Source of the DNA: Geminicoccaceae bacterium
GTDB lineage: Bacteria; Pseudomonadota; Alphaproteobacteria; Geminicoccales; Geminicoccaceae
Assembly (NCBI GenBank): GCA_028279345.1
Contig: JANQNY010000039.1
Location: 1-64,000 of the forward strand
DNA length: 64,000 bases
Direction: 5' to 3'
Below are positions 35,446 to 44,891 of the stretch, piece by piece; position 1 is the stretch's first letter, and every line of letters begins with the position of its first letter. The notes below the pieces were generated by a model. That model had not been told where the DNA came from and did no database searches. It was given only the letters and a program-made list of their open reading frames with translations. Made by a program: the position numbers and the translations under genes.

Positions 35446-36999
35446 ATGCCAATCGATCCGGGCTTGCTCGCGCAGCTGGCCGAGCGACGCGAAGCAGCCG
35501 AAGCCTCGGGCGGCCCGGCGCGCGCAGCGAAACGGCACGAGCAGGGGCTCCTCACCGCGCGTGAGCGATTGGACCAGCTCTTCGCGGCCCATACGTTCCA
35601 GGAGTTCGGGCTGCACGCGCAGCACCAGACCCAGAAGTTCGGGATGGCGGACAAGTTTCTGCCCACCGACGGCGTGATCACGGGCGTGGGCTATGTCGAA
35701 GGCCGCCCGGTGGCCGCCTTCAGCCAAGACTTCATGGTCGCCGGCGGCTCGCTCGGCAAGGTGCACGCGCAGAAGATCTGCACGCTGATGGACCACGCCG
35801 GCAAAGCCGGCATGCCGATCGTCGGCTACAACGACTCGGGCGGAGCGCGCATCCAGGACGGTGTCGAAAGCCTTTCCGGCTACGGCCAGGTGTTCAACCG
35901 CAACATCCTAATGTCGGGCGTCGTGCCGCAGATTGCCGTGATCAGCGGCCCCTGCGCCGGCGGTGCCGCCTATTCGCCGGCGCTGATGGACTTCCTCATC
36001 ATGACCCGGCGCGGCGCGCACATGTTCATCTGCGGGCCCGAGGTGATCCGCGCGGCGACCGGCCAAGTGACGACGATGGAGGAGATCGGCTCAGCGGAAG
36101 CTCATGCCCGCGTCTCCGGGAACATCCACTTCATCGCCGAGGACGACCAGCACGCCACCGCGATCGTGCGCGACCTGCTCTCCTATCTGCCGTCCAACAA
36201 CATGTCGGACCCGCCGCACATGTTGTCGGACGAGGTGACGCTGAAGGAAGATATCGAGCTCGACAACATCGTGCCCGGTGATCCGAAGCAGGCCTTCGAC
36301 GTCAAGGACGTTATTGCGCGAATTGCGGACGACGGGCGCTTCCTGGAAATCCAGGCCGAGTTCGCCGCCAACATCGTCGTCGGCTTCGGCCGCATTGACG
36401 GCGTCGTGGTCGGCTTTGTCGCCAACCAGCCGATGGTTAAGGCCGGCACCCTCGATATCGATTCGTCAGACAAGGGTGCGCGGTTCATCCGCTTCTGCAA
36501 CGTCTTCAACATCCCGATCGTCACGCTGGTCGACGTGCCGGGCTTCATGCCCGGCGTTGCCCAGGAAAAAGGCGGCATCATCCGGCACGGCGCCAAGATG
36601 CTGTTCGCCTACGGCGCCACGACCGTGCCGAAGATCACCGTGATCATGCGCAAGGCCTATGGCGGCGCCTTCATCGCCATGTGCTCGCGCGATGTCGGCG
36701 CTGACCTCGTCGTCGCCTGGCCCACGGCCGAGATCGCCGTGATGGGTGCCGAAGGCGCGACCAACATTCTCTACCGGGAAGAGATCGAAAAAGCAGAGAA
36801 CAAAGCCGAGCGGCGCGCCGAGCTGGTCGCCGAGTACCGCGCTGCCTTCGCGTCTCCCTACATGTCGGCGGGCCTGACCTTCGTCCACGACGTCATCGAA
36901 CCACGGCGGACGAAGGCGTGCGTTTCGCTGGCGCTGCGCACGCTCTTGTCCAAACGGGACAGCCGTCCGCCCAAGAAGCACGGCAACATACCGCTTTAG
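35446..36999 (+). CDS. mmdA: Methylmalonyl-CoA decarboxylase/propionyl-CoA carboxylase carboxyltransferase
   Basis: The 517-residue carboxyltransferase has the family segments RHEQGLLTARERLDQLF, YNDSGGARIQDGVESLSGYG, ISGPCAGGAAYSPALMDF, DVPGFMPGVAQEKGGIIRHG and RKAYGGAFIAM. The same fold occurs in propionyl-CoA carboxylase beta (PccB) and in the sodium-pumping methylmalonyl-CoA decarboxylase alpha subunit. The following three genes encode an OadG-type gamma subunit, a biotin carrier and an OadB-type pump, which favours the decarboxylase. It would transfer CO2 from methylmalonyl-CoA (or a similar CoA ester) to biotin. Confidence 0.88.
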   Translation: MPIDPGLLAQLAERREAAEASGGPARAAKRHEQGLLTARERLDQLFAAHTFQEFGLHAQHQTQKFGMADKFLPTDGVITGVGYVEGRPVAAFSQDFMVAGGSLGKVHAQKICTLMDHAGKAGMPIVGYNDSGGARIQDGVESLSGYGQVFNRNILMSGVVPQIAVISGPCAGGAAYSPALMDFLIMTRRGAHMFICGPEVIRAATGQVTTMEEIGSAEAHARVSGNIHFIAEDDQHATAIVRDLLSYLPSNNMSDPPHMLSDEVTLKEDIELDNIVPGDPKQAFDVKDVIARIADDGRFLEIQAEFAANIVVGFGRIDGVVVGFVANQPMVKAGTLDIDSSDKGARFIRFCNVFNIPIVTLVDVPGFMPGVAQEKGGIIRHGAKMLFAYGATTVPKITVIMRKAYGGAFIAMCSRDVGADLVVAWPTAEIAVMGAEGATNILYREEIEKAENKAERRAELVAEYRAAFASPYMSAGLTFVHDVIEPRRTKACVSLALRTLLSKRDSRPPKKHGNIPL

Positions 37000-37023
37000 G
37001 CGCGCGCGGCTGGGAGAACTCAC

Positions 37024-37407
37024 TTGCTCGATGATGTCGTCATCCTGCTGCAGGGCTTCGGCCTGGTCATGGGTGTGCTGGCGGCGCTGTGGCTCGTCTC
37101 GGCGCTGCTCGGTCGTGCGCTCACAGCGCAGAAGTCCGCAGCGTCCAAACCCGCGCCTGCCGCGCCGGCGATCGACGCCCCCGGCGTGCCGCCGGCGCAT
37201 CTCGCAGCCATTACGGCAGCACTTGCCGCCGTCACCGGTGGAGGCGCCCGTATCGTGCGCGTCCGGATCCCGGCCCACGGCATCCCCGGCTGGATCGGCA
37301 GTGCCCATACCAACCACGCCGTAGGGCGCCGGATGGCCACCACCTGGCGCACGCCTTCACCCGCCCGCACCTCGACCGCTACCGGCTCCCGAGAGGACGC
37401 TCAGTGA
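37024..37407 (+). CDS. OadG-family gamma subunit of sodium-pumping decarboxylase
   Basis: The 127-residue protein begins with TTG (GGGAG upstream) and has one N-terminal membrane helix (LLQGFGLVMGVLAALWLVSALLG, given here in parts: LLQGFGLVMGV and LAALWLVSALL), a Pro/Ala linker, and the OadG-like end PPAHLAAITAALAAV...ARIVRVRIP...GR. In known enzymes the gamma subunit anchors the complex in the membrane and aids its assembly. Its stop overlaps the next start (TGATG). The tail after residue 105 is longer than usual and of low complexity. Confidence 0.75.
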   Translation: MLDDVVILLQGFGLVMGVLAALWLVSALLGRALTAQKSAASKPAPAAPAIDAPGVPPAHLAAITAALAAVTGGGARIVRVRIPAHGIPGWIGSAHTNHAVGRRMATTWRTPSPARTSTATGSREDAQ

Positions 37408-37802
37408 TGCTTCGACAGTTCAAAATCACCGTCGACGGCAAGGCCTATCAGGTCTCCGTCGAAGAAACGACGGCCGGCGCGGCGCCGGTCGCTTCGGTGC
37501 CAGTGGCACCGGCGCCGGCCGCTTCCGCCCCGGCGCCGGCACCGACACCCGCTGCGGCGCCGGCCGCAGCAGCACCCGCTGCCACAGGCGCGGGCGATGT
37601 CGCGAGCCCGCTCGCCGGCACGGTCGTCGAGGTCCACGTCAAGGCGGGCGATTCGGTGAGCGCCGGACAGACGGTGGTGACGCTCGAGGCGATGAAGATG
37701 AACACGCCCGTTTCGGCGCCCTCGGCCGGCACCGTGCAGAGCGTCGCCGTTCAGGCCGGCAACGCCGTCGCTGAAGGCCAGGTCCTCTTGAGCATCGGCT
37801 GA
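37407..37802 (+). CDS. Biotin carrier protein of decarboxylase complex
   Basis: The 131-residue protein has a short N-terminal beta segment (MLRQFKITVDGKAYQVSVEE), a long Ala/Pro linker (residues about 25-62) and a biotinyl domain (about 63-131) with the biotinylation site EAMKMN and the SPLAGTVVEVHVKAGDSV start. The linker lets the biotin swing between the carboxyltransferase and the membrane pump. It is coupled to the gamma subunit by a TGATG overlap and lies 24 bp before the pump gene. Confidence 0.9.
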   Translation: MLRQFKITVDGKAYQVSVEETTAGAAPVASVPVAPAPAASAPAPAPTPAAAPAAAAPAATGAGDVASPLAGTVVEVHVKAGDSVSAGQTVVTLEAMKMNTPVSAPSAGTVQSVAVQAGNAVAEGQVLLSIG

Positions 37803-37826
37803 GGCCGGCGAGAAAAAGGCACGTCC

Positions 37827-38963
37827 ATGGAAGCGCTCCTCGAGCTTTTCGCCCTCACCGGCTTCGACGACGTCACCTGGCGCATGATGGTCATGTGGGT
37901 GGTCGTGGGCGGCCTGCTCTACCTCGCCGTCGCCAAGAACTTCGAGCCGCTACTCCTGGTGCCGATCGCCTTCGGCGCGCTGCTCGCCAACCTGCCGACG
38001 GCGGGCATCATCAACGAGCCGCACAACGGGGAGCCGGGCGGCCTCTTCTACTACATCCAGCAAGGCATCCACCTGGAGATCTTTCCGCCGCTGATTTTCT
38101 TGGGCGTCGGCGCGCTGACCGATTTCGGTCCGGTCATCGCCAACCCGCGGATGTTCCTCTTAGGAGCGGCTGCGCAGTTCGGCGTCTTTGCGACCTTCAT
38201 CGGCGCCATCCTGATCGGCTTCACGGACATGGAGGCGGCGGCGATCGGCATCATCGGCGGCGCCGACGGACCGACCTCCATCTTCCTGGCGAACGCCTTG
38301 GCCCCGGAGCTCCTGGCGCCCATTGCCGTTGCTGCCTACTCGTATATGGCGCTCGTGCCGCTGCTGCAGCCGCCGATCATGCGGGCGCTCACCACCGAGC
38401 ACGAGCGGAAGATCCGCATGACCTCGTTGCGCCAGGTCTCGAAGCTCGAGAAGCTCGTCTTCGCCCTCACCGTCACCCTGCTGGTGATCCTGCTGGTGCC
38501 GGCCGCGTCGCCGCTGATCTTCATGCTCATGCTGGGGAACTTCCTCAGAGAGTGCGGGGTTACCGAGCGCCTCAGCAAGGCCGCGCAGAACGAGGTCATC
38601 AACGCCGTGACGATCTTCCTCGGCACGTCCGTGGGCGTCACCATGACGGGCGAGCGGTTCTTGACGGCCGAGACCCTCAAGATCTTAGCGCTGGGCGTGG
38701 TTGCCTTCGGCATCTCGACCGCGGCGGGCGTCTTGATGGCGAAAACCATGAACCTCTTCGGACGCGAGAAGATCAACCCGCTCATCGGCTCGGCCGGCGT
38801 GTCGGCGGTGCCGATGGCGGCCCGCGTCTCGCAGGTCGAGGGCCAGCGCGCCGACCCGTCGAACTTCCTCTTGATGCACGCCATGGGCCCGAACGTCGCC
38901 GGCGTGATCGGGACGGCGGTCGTCGCCGGCTACTTCATCGCCGTCCTCGGCGGCGCCGGCTGA
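37827..38963 (+). CDS. Sodium-translocating decarboxylase beta subunit (OadB/MmdB type)
   Basis: The 378-residue polytopic membrane protein matches OadB/MmdB/Gcd[23 protein letters not shown], the conserved [14 protein letters not shown] (with the Asp essential for sodium transport), [15 protein letters not shown] and [15 protein letters not shown]. It removes CO2 from carboxybiotin and couples this to sodium export. This completes a four-gene enzyme. Its 3' end overlaps a convergent TfoX-domain gene by 29 bp. Confidence 0.93.
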   Translation: MEALLELFALTGFDDVTWRMMVMWVVVGGLLYLAVAKNFEPLLLVPIAFGALLANLPTAGIINEPHNGEPGGLFYYIQQGIHLEIFPPLIFLGVGALTDFGPVIANPRMFLLGAAAQFGVFATFIGAILIGFTDMEAAAIGIIGGADGPTSIFLANALAPELLAPIAVAAYSYMALVPLLQPPIMRALTTEHERKIRMTSLRQVSKLEKLVFALTVTLLVILLVPAASPLIFMLMLGNFLRECGVTERLSKAAQNEVINAVTIFLGTSVGVTMTGERFLTAETLKILALGVVAFGISTAAGVLMAKTMNLFGREKINPLIGSAGVSAVPMAARVSQVEGQRADPSNFLLMHAMGPNVAGVIGTAVVAGYFIAVLGGAG

Positions 38964-39306
38964 CGCCCGCCGTCGCGGCGCGCTTCGCGGCCGCCACGGC
39001 GAGGTCGGCAAAGGCGAGCCAGCGCTCGGGCTCCGCCGCACGGTCGATCGGCACGCACCAATAGGACATGCGCGCCGGTCGGCCTTTCTTCTCGTAGACG
39101 AACGGGCTGCCGCCTGCGTCGCGAAAGGCCGGCTCGCTCTCGGCGTCGACCTTGAAGTAGAGCTGCCCGTCGGCGATCAGCGCGATCATGCGGTCGTCGA
39201 GAAAAAGCCCGTGGCCGCCGAACATCGCCCGCGCACGCACAGGCCCCAGGGGTTGCAGCGCGGCGACCAGGCGATCGACCTCCGTCTCGGGCTTGATGCG
39301 GCTCAT
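38935..39306 (-). CDS. TfoX N-terminal domain protein
   Basis: The 123-residue protein has the TfoX_N pattern: [25 protein letters not shown] (given in parts: [15 protein letters not shown] and [15 protein letters not shown]), [18 protein letters not shown] and a basic Arg-rich tail. Proteobacterial TfoX regulates competence, but most stand-alone N-terminal-domain proteins are uncharacterised. It is convergent with, and overlaps the end of, the decarboxylase beta gene. Confidence 0.85.
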   Translation of the reverse strand: MSRIKPETEVDRLVAALQPLGPVRARAMFGGHGLFLDDRMIALIADGQLYFKVDAESEPAFRDAGGSPFVYEKKGRPARMSYWCVPIDRAAEPERWLAFADLAVAAAKRAATAGVSRRRRGRR

Positions 39307-39353
39307 CGGACGCCCCAGCTACCGCACACGCCATTGGCAGGGGAGCTGCACCC

Positions 39354-40004
39354 ATGACCCAAATGCGCATCGACATCGTGTCGGACGTCGTCTGTCCCTG
39401 GTGCGTCATCGGCTTCAAGCGGCTCGAGCAGGCCTTGGCGCAGCTCGATGCCGAGCTCGTGGTCGCCGTCCTCTGGCACCCCTTCGAGCTCAATCCGGAG
39501 ATGCCGCCGGGCGGCCAGGATCTCCGCGAGCATGTCGCCCAGAAGTACGGCGCCTCCGACGAGCAGAGCGCTGTCGCCCGCACGCGGCTCACAGCCCTCG
39601 CGGCCGATCTGGGCGTCGACTTCCGCTATGATGACCAGTCCCGCATCTACAACACGTTCAAGGCGCACCAACTGCTCCACTGGGCGTTGCGATCGGGCCG
39701 TCAGGCGCCGCTGAAGTTCGCCCTGTTCGACGCGTACTTCACCCGGCAGGAGGCTGTCGACGAAGACGACGTCCTGGTGGCGGCCGCCGAGCGCGCCGGG
39801 CTCGACGCGGACGAAGCGCGCGCGCTGCTCGCGGATGGGCGCTTCGCCGAAGACGTCCGCAACGAGGAGCGCTTCTGGGTCGAAAAGGGCATTGCGGGCG
39901 TACCGGCGTTCGTCATCGACGGTCGCTACCTCGTTTCCGGCGCTCAGGAGCCGGCCGTGCTCGTCGACGTCATCGAGCGCGCCGTGCGCGAGCCTGCGGC
40001 CTAG
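39354..40004 (+). CDS. FrnE-like DsbA-family oxidoreductase
   Basis: The 216-residue protein has a thioredoxin-fold active site near its start (DIVSDVVCPWCVIG, CPWC), an inserted helical domain and the C-terminal EKGIAGVPAFVIDGRYLVSGAQ with the cis-Pro. It lacks a signal peptide, so it acts in the cytoplasm, like FrnE polyketide or stress-related disulfide enzymes and 2-hydroxychromene isomerase relatives. GGGGAG precedes the ATG. Confidence 0.9.
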   Translation: MTQMRIDIVSDVVCPWCVIGFKRLEQALAQLDAELVVAVLWHPFELNPEMPPGGQDLREHVAQKYGASDEQSAVARTRLTALAADLGVDFRYDDQSRIYNTFKAHQLLHWALRSGRQAPLKFALFDAYFTRQEAVDEDDVLVAAAERAGLDADEARALLADGRFAEDVRNEERFWVEKGIAGVPAFVIDGRYLVSGAQEPAVLVDVIERAVREPAA

Positions 40005-40235
40005 CGTTTTCGCTCATCGCGCCGGCACGTAGGCCGCGTCGGTGACGTCGTTTCCGGCGCCTCGAGAGCTGCGCGCTTCGATGGCGGTCCGCCAGAACCT
40101 GGAGGGTGCGGGCCTTGGCTCTTCCAAGGCGCCGGCAGGTTCGAGCCCATTCGCGGGCGTTGCCCTAATGAACGCTGACGGGTCCCCTGTCGCCGCCCTG
40201 GGCGGCGTTGTGCAGCAAAAGGAGGAGGAGTGACG

Positions 40236-40856
40236 ATGCCGACGCTCTACACCATGCCTGGAACCTGTTCGCTCGCGCCCAACATCGCCGTGGCCTGGCT
40301 GGATGCGCCCGTCACGGTCGAGAACTTGGCCTATGGTGACCACAAGAAGGACGCGTACCTGGCCATCAACCCAAAGGGGCAGGTGCCGGCGCTGCGCTTC
40401 GAGGACGGGGATGTCCTGACCGAGGCCGCCGCCATCCTCGCCTGGCTAGGCGCGACCCACGGCACGGCCGACTTCGCCCGTGACACGGTGCTCGGCCGCA
40501 AGGAGGCCGAGGCTCTCTCCTACATGACGTCGGAGGTCCATGCCGACTACGCGCCGCATTTTGCGGTCCAAGCCTATGCCGATAGCGAAAGCGCTCAAGC
40601 GGAGGTCAAGCGGCACGCCTACGAAATGCTGAACAACCACTACCGGCGCCTCGACGACACCCTCGGCGCGGCGGGCGACTTCTACCTAGGCGAGCGCAGC
40701 TTCGCTGATCCGTATCTCTACGTCCTGACCCGCTGGATCGATCAGACACCCCTCTCCCTCGACGACTTTCCGGCGCTCGCCGCCTTTCGCAAGCGCATGC
40801 AGGCCGATCCGGCCGTCCAGCAAGCGCTCGCTCGCCAGAATATGGAGCCACTCTGA
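40236..40856 (+). CDS. Glutathione S-transferase
   Basis: The 206-residue protein has the N-terminal thioredoxin-like half (LYTMPGTCSLAPNIAVAWLD, NPKGQVPALRFEDG, LTEAAAILAWL) and an all-helical C-terminal half (FYLGERSFADPYLYVLTRWI) of beta-class bacterial GSTs, including the Cys of the GTCSLAP motif. It conjugates or binds glutathione with electrophiles. The ATG at 40236 follows GGAGGAGGAG; a GTG two codons earlier is less well placed. Confidence 0.9.
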   Translation: MPTLYTMPGTCSLAPNIAVAWLDAPVTVENLAYGDHKKDAYLAINPKGQVPALRFEDGDVLTEAAAILAWLGATHGTADFARDTVLGRKEAEALSYMTSEVHADYAPHFAVQAYADSESAQAEVKRHAYEMLNNHYRRLDDTLGAAGDFYLGERSFADPYLYVLTRWIDQTPLSLDDFPALAAFRKRMQADPAVQQALARQNMEPL

Positions 40857-40965
40857 GCTACCGGTCCGGGGGCGCAAGCCGGTCTGGTGTCGTGCGCCGG
40901 CCTCCCGCTGACACTGGTGGGAGGACGCCAAACGCTGCCCGCGAACCGGGGCAGTACCGGGCACG

Positions 40966-42420
40966 CTAGTCGCGGTGACCGACCTCGACGGCGGGAGCGC
41001 TGACGTCCAGCACCTTGCCCGGATTCAGCAGGTCATGAGGATCGAGCGCCCGTTTGATTCTGCGCATCAGATCGAGTTCCACATCGCTCTTGTAGCGTGT
41101 GTTCTCGTCGCGACGCAGGCGGCCGAGCCCGTGCTCGGCGCTGATCGAGCCGCCGTGCGCGACGACCAGGTCGTGGACGATGCGGTTGACGCGTCCCGTC
41201 TCCGCGCGAAAGGCCGCGCCATCCCAGTCATCGGGTTGCAGCGGGTTGTAGTGCAGATTGCCGTCGCCAACATGGCCGAACGTGATGAGCCGGATGCCCG
41301 GATAGGCGTCGCGCAAGGCCGCATCGGCAGCCTCGACGAAAGGCGCGATCTCCGAGATCGGCACGGCCACGTCGTGCTTGATGCCCACGCCCGTCCGACG
41401 CTGCGCCTCGGCCTGCTCCTCACGGGCCCGCCAGAGCTGACGACGCTGGTCAAGCGAGCTGGCGATGACGGCATCGCTCACGAGCCCCTGTTCCAGGCCA
41501 TCAGCGAGCGCCGTCTCGAGCGGCTCGAGGAGCGCGCCGGGCGCGCCCTGGCCGGCGATGTCGACCAGAACCGCCCAGGGCGCCGGCTGCGGCAGCGGAT
41601 CGTCGAGCCCATCGATCGCGGCCTGCGCAATCTCGAAGCAGGACCGGCTCATCAACTCGAAGGCGGTAAGCTGCTCGCCGAACGTCGCCCGGAGCCGGCC
41701 GAGCAGCGTCACCGCGGCGGCCGGCGATGGTACCGCCGTCAGGGCAGTCTGCACGTCGGTGAGTTCAGCGACGAGGCGCAAGACCGCGGCCGTGATGATC
41801 CCGAGTGTGCCCTCGGCGCCGATGAACAGGTCCTTGAGCGCGTAGCCGGTGTTGTCCTTGCGGAGCCCGCGAAGCCCGTCCCAGACGCGACCGTCGGCCA
41901 GGACGACCTCGAGGCCGAGGCACAGCGCGCGGGCATTGCCGTAGCGCAGCACCTGCGTGCCGCCGGCGTTGGTGGCCAGGTTGCCGCCGATCTGACAGCT
42001 CCCTTCGGCGGCGAGACTCAATGGGAAGAAGCGCCCGTGCCGCGCCGCCTCCTCCTGGATCGTCTGCAGCACCACGCCGGCCTCGACGGTGATCGTGTCG
42101 TTGTCGAGGTCGACGGCGCGAATGCGGTTCAGGCGGCCCGTGGACAGGACGATCTCGCGGCCGTGCTCATGCGGCTGGCCGCCGCCGGTGAGGCCGGTAT
42201 TGCCGCCCTGGGGCACGAGCGGGACACGGGCCTCGGCGCAAAGCCGCACGACTTCAGCGACCCTGGCCGTCGTATCCGGGCGCGCCACAAGCGGCGTCAC
42301 CCCGTGCCAGTCGTCCCGCCACGACGTGCAGTAGGGCTCGAGGTCGCTCGGCTCGCTGAGCCAGCCACCCTCGCCCAGCGCCGCCTTCACGCGATCGAGA
42401 AAGCCCTCGGGGAGCGTCAC
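40966..42420 (-). CDS. FAD-linked D-2-hydroxyacid dehydrogenase
   Basis: The 484-residue flavoprotein has a PCMH/VAO-type FAD domain: VPLVPQGGNTGLTGGGQP, NRIRAVDLDNDTITVEAGV, CQIGGNLATNAGGTQVLRYG and KDLFIGAEGTLGIITAA. The C-terminal part carries the metal-binding FGHVGDGNLHYN and EHGLG motifs. This combination is that of D-2-hydroxyglutarate, D-lactate and glycolate oxidase-like dehydrogenases that pass electrons to the respiratory chain. The exact hydroxyacid is not known. Confidence 0.9.
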   Translation of the reverse strand: MTLPEGFLDRVKAALGEGGWLSEPSDLEPYCTSWRDDWHGVTPLVARPDTTARVAEVVRLCAEARVPLVPQGGNTGLTGGGQPHEHGREIVLSTGRLNRIRAVDLDNDTITVEAGVVLQTIQEEAARHGRFFPLSLAAEGSCQIGGNLATNAGGTQVLRYGNARALCLGLEVVLADGRVWDGLRGLRKDNTGYALKDLFIGAEGTLGIITAAVLRLVAELTDVQTALTAVPSPAAAVTLLGRLRATFGEQLTAFELMSRSCFEIAQAAIDGLDDPLPQPAPWAVLVDIAGQGAPGALLEPLETALADGLEQGLVSDAVIASSLDQRRQLWRAREEQAEAQRRTGVGIKHDVAVPISEIAPFVEAADAALRDAYPGIRLITFGHVGDGNLHYNPLQPDDWDGAAFRAETGRVNRIVHDLVVAHGGSISAEHGLGRLRRDENTRYKSDVELDLMRRIKRALDPHDLLNPGKVLDVSAPAVEVGHRD

Positions 42421-42721
42421 GAGGCCGTCAGGCCCGGGCGGGCGGCACTGCTGGGTGTATCTCTGTTGATCGGCATCGGTACGTTTGGGATCGCTGTTGG
42501 ATACCAGAGCGTAGCCGGCGAAGCCCGATGGCGCGAGGACGCGCGGTTCATGGCTGGTGCCCCCACGAGCATGAACCCATTGCTCGGGGCGCTAGCAGGT
42601 TTGTCGTCCGGGCACTTCAGCGCTGACTGAGCAACGCTCTGCGGCCCCCTGCGGTCCTCCACCTGGCAAGCTCGTTGGAGACTGCCGATAGGAAGACCGA
42701 AACCAACCCCACCAAGACCCG
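42421..42721. other. Intergenic, nothing recognised (300 bp)
   Basis: This gap is between the upstream side of the FAD dehydrogenase gene and the end of the PfpI-like gene. No gene, RNA, hairpin with T-run or repeat was seen; it should hold the promoter of the FAD dehydrogenase gene. Confidence 0.5.
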
Positions 42722-43330
42722 CTACACTAGACCATGTAATTCGGCGAAGGGATCCCAACTGCTGTCTTCGTGCCAGCTGTACTCGCACCATCTGGCGACC
42801 TTCTGAGCCGTTTCTCTACCATGCATGAGCGCAATGGCGCCAAGAGTCATGTCCATGCCCGCTGACACACCAGAAGAGGTGAGGAATGGCCCATCTTCCG
42901 ACCATCTCGCCTTGCGTTGCCACAACACGTTCGGGCCCTGCTCCATGACCCACGCAAAAGCGGCTTTGTTCGTGGTCGCCACGCGTCCGTCCAGAACGCC
43001 AGTTTTTGCAAGCAAAGCACTGCCTGTGCAAACGCTCAGTGTGTATTCGGCCTTTCCAGAAGTTTCCCTTATCCACTCGAGAAGTCCTGCGTTGCCGACT
43101 TCGCGGCGCGTGCCCGAGCCTCCGGGAACAAACAAGATATCGTAGTCGCTACCCTCATCAATCGCCTTGTCCGGCTGCGCCGACAAACGCTGACCGCTTG
43201 CAACCGCCCCTCTCCTCTCGGCCACGAGTTCGACGTGGAACTCGCCTTCAAGTAGGCCGAACATTTCCATCGGGCCAAAGACGTCGAGTAGTTCGAAGCC
43301 TGGGAAAACAAGTGCACCGATTGTGCGCAT
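42722..43330 (-). CDS. DJ-1/PfpI family protein (isonitrile hydratase-like)
   Basis: The 202-residue protein has the family core: GALVFPGFELLDVFGPMEMF, DILFVPGGSGTRREVG, the nucleophile elbow SVCTGSALLAKTGVLDG (Cys) and GPFLTSSGVSAGMDMTLGAI. Members with this layout include isonitrile hydratase and AraC-linked amidotransferase-like proteins; no DNA-binding domain is attached here. Base composition is less GC-rich than the neighbours. Confidence 0.85.
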   Translation of the reverse strand: MRTIGALVFPGFELLDVFGPMEMFGLLEGEFHVELVAERRGAVASGQRLSAQPDKAIDEGSDYDILFVPGGSGTRREVGNAGLLEWIRETSGKAEYTLSVCTGSALLAKTGVLDGRVATTNKAAFAWVMEQGPNVLWQRKARWSEDGPFLTSSGVSAGMDMTLGAIALMHGRETAQKVARWCEYSWHEDSSWDPFAELHGLV

Positions 43331-43504
43331 GACGTCATTCCACTTCGCACAGCTCGCATCTCGCTACGGAGGGGACCTGCGTCTACGGCCACGGTCGCAA
43401 CGCTCCTGTCCGCCATAGCGCTCCGGATCACGGAAGCCAGTCCATACCGGCGCGAAGGTCGGCGTATCGGCGGCATGTTGAGAGCACGAAGGCTCGAAGG
43501 CTCA

Positions 43505-44440
43505 CTAGTAGCCCCGGCCACGGTCGACGAGACCGATGATCGGTCGACCCTCGCGAAAGGCTCGAATGTTGGCGGCGGCGACTGCGGCGGCGCTCACCAT
43601 GTCGGTCGGTCCGGCGACATGCGGAAAGACCTGGATTCGCGGATGCGCCCAGAAAGGATGGTCCGGCGGCAGCGGTTCGTCGTGAAACACGTCCAGGACG
43701 GCCTCACCGAGCTGGCCCGCGTCGAGCGCGGCGAGCAGATCAGCGTCCACCACGTGGCCGCCGCGCGCAACGTTGACGAGGGCGGCACCGGGCTTGAGCG
43801 CGCTGAGGAGGCGCCCATCGACAATGCCGCGGGTCGCCGGCGTCAGCGGCAACAGGTTCACGAGGATGTCCGTCTGCGCGAGCATTGCGCGCAAGCCTTC
43901 GTGGCCAGCGAAGGTGCGCACGCCGTCGATGGGGCGCGGCGCTCGGCTCCAGGCGAGCCGCTCGAAGCCCAGATGCGCGAGCAGCGCCAGAGATGCGCGC
44001 GCCAGCTCGCCCGTGCCCAGGAACGCCACCGCGCGCGCGTGGGCTGGCACCATCGCCGCCTCGTCCCAGCGGCGGGCATTCTGCGCGCGGCGGTAGTGCG
44101 GGTGATTGCGATGCAACGCCAAGACATGGGCGGCCACCGCTTCGGCCATGGTTTGGCTCATGGTCGGGTCGATGAGCCGCGCGAGCGGAACATCTAGCGG
44201 CAGCGCCGCGTTCGAAACGATCTTCTCGACGCCGGCCCAGAGTGACTGCACGAAACGCAGCGCTGCAAAGGGCGCAAGCTGCTCCGGTCGCGGGTTGGCG
44301 ACGATCGCCACGTCGAAGCGCGCGGGGTCCGTCACCCCGTTGGCCGGCACCAGTTCCTCCGCCGGGATCGTCGCCCGCAACGCGGCGAGCCAAGCGCTCT
44401 CCTCCGCCTGGTCGAGACTGGTGACGAGCACGATGCCCAC
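43505..44440 (-). CDS. ghrA: Glyoxylate/hydroxypyruvate reductase A-like dehydrogenase
   Basis: The 311-residue D-2-hydroxyacid dehydrogenase has FVQSLWAGVEKIV, HVLALHRNHPHYRRAQNARRW, the NAD(P)-binding VAFLGTGELARAS, LVNLLPLTPATRGIVDG, NVARGGHVVDADLL (Arg) and FHDEPLPPDHPFW (Glu), ending with the catalytic His in VFPHVAGPT. This matches GhrA, which reduces glyoxylate and hydroxypyruvate with NADPH. Confidence 0.88.
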   Translation of the reverse strand: MGIVLVTSLDQAEESAWLAALRATIPAEELVPANGVTDPARFDVAIVANPRPEQLAPFAALRFVQSLWAGVEKIVSNAALPLDVPLARLIDPTMSQTMAEAVAAHVLALHRNHPHYRRAQNARRWDEAAMVPAHARAVAFLGTGELARASLALLAHLGFERLAWSRAPRPIDGVRTFAGHEGLRAMLAQTDILVNLLPLTPATRGIVDGRLLSALKPGAALVNVARGGHVVDADLLAALDAGQLGEAVLDVFHDEPLPPDHPFWAHPRIQVFPHVAGPTDMVSAAAVAAANIRAFREGRPIIGLVDRGRGY

Positions 44441-44891
44441 GGCTCAGACGCAGCCATCGACGAAGCGCACCAACGATGGTCCGAGCGGTCGGGTGGCCGA
44501 CGGCCGACCCTCGACGGGTTCTGACGTCATATGGCGAACCCCGCTGTGTAGGTAAGAAGGAACACCTCGTTCATGACTTTTCCACAGCACAGACGAGTAG
44601 CCTGGGGTTTCTCGTCGGTCCCGGCAACCTGCTGTGGATCAGGCCTAGGTACACAACGGCCCTTCGACACTTGCTTACTTCCACCGGTCTGGTTATGTGC
44701 CCAGGATAACGAATACGGTGAGCGACGATCGAGCCGTCCAGGGAGCGCACGTGAAGATGAATCCACCACCATTGCAAGAGGATGCCGAGTGCGGCTGATA
44801 CAGCCACAACGCGCGCATTCATGAAAACCACAACAATTCGGTCGGCGGGTCGGTTCGACCGAAAACGTTTCGATAGGGGAGTTGCCGTACG
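44441..44891. other. Regulatory gap before the symporter block (450 bp)
   Basis: No gene is supported. A 9-bp perfect inverted repeat, TCCACAGCA (44581-44589) and TGCTGTGGA (44630-44638), may be a regulator site. The end of the gap leads to the DUF4212 gene, so the promoter of the symporter block should be here. Confidence 0.4.
44581..44638. promoter_or_regulatory. 9-bp inverted repeat upstream of symporter genes
   Basis: TCCACAGCA at 44581-44589 and its exact reverse complement at 44630-44638 are separated by 40 bp, about four helical turns. This could be a looping operator pair or chance. It lies about 250 bp before the DUF4212 gene. Confidence 0.25.

Noticed and set aside
40042-40233. 63-codon ORF between the FrnE-like and GST genes
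   Set aside because: It has no family resemblance and its end overlaps the ribosome binding site of the GST gene.
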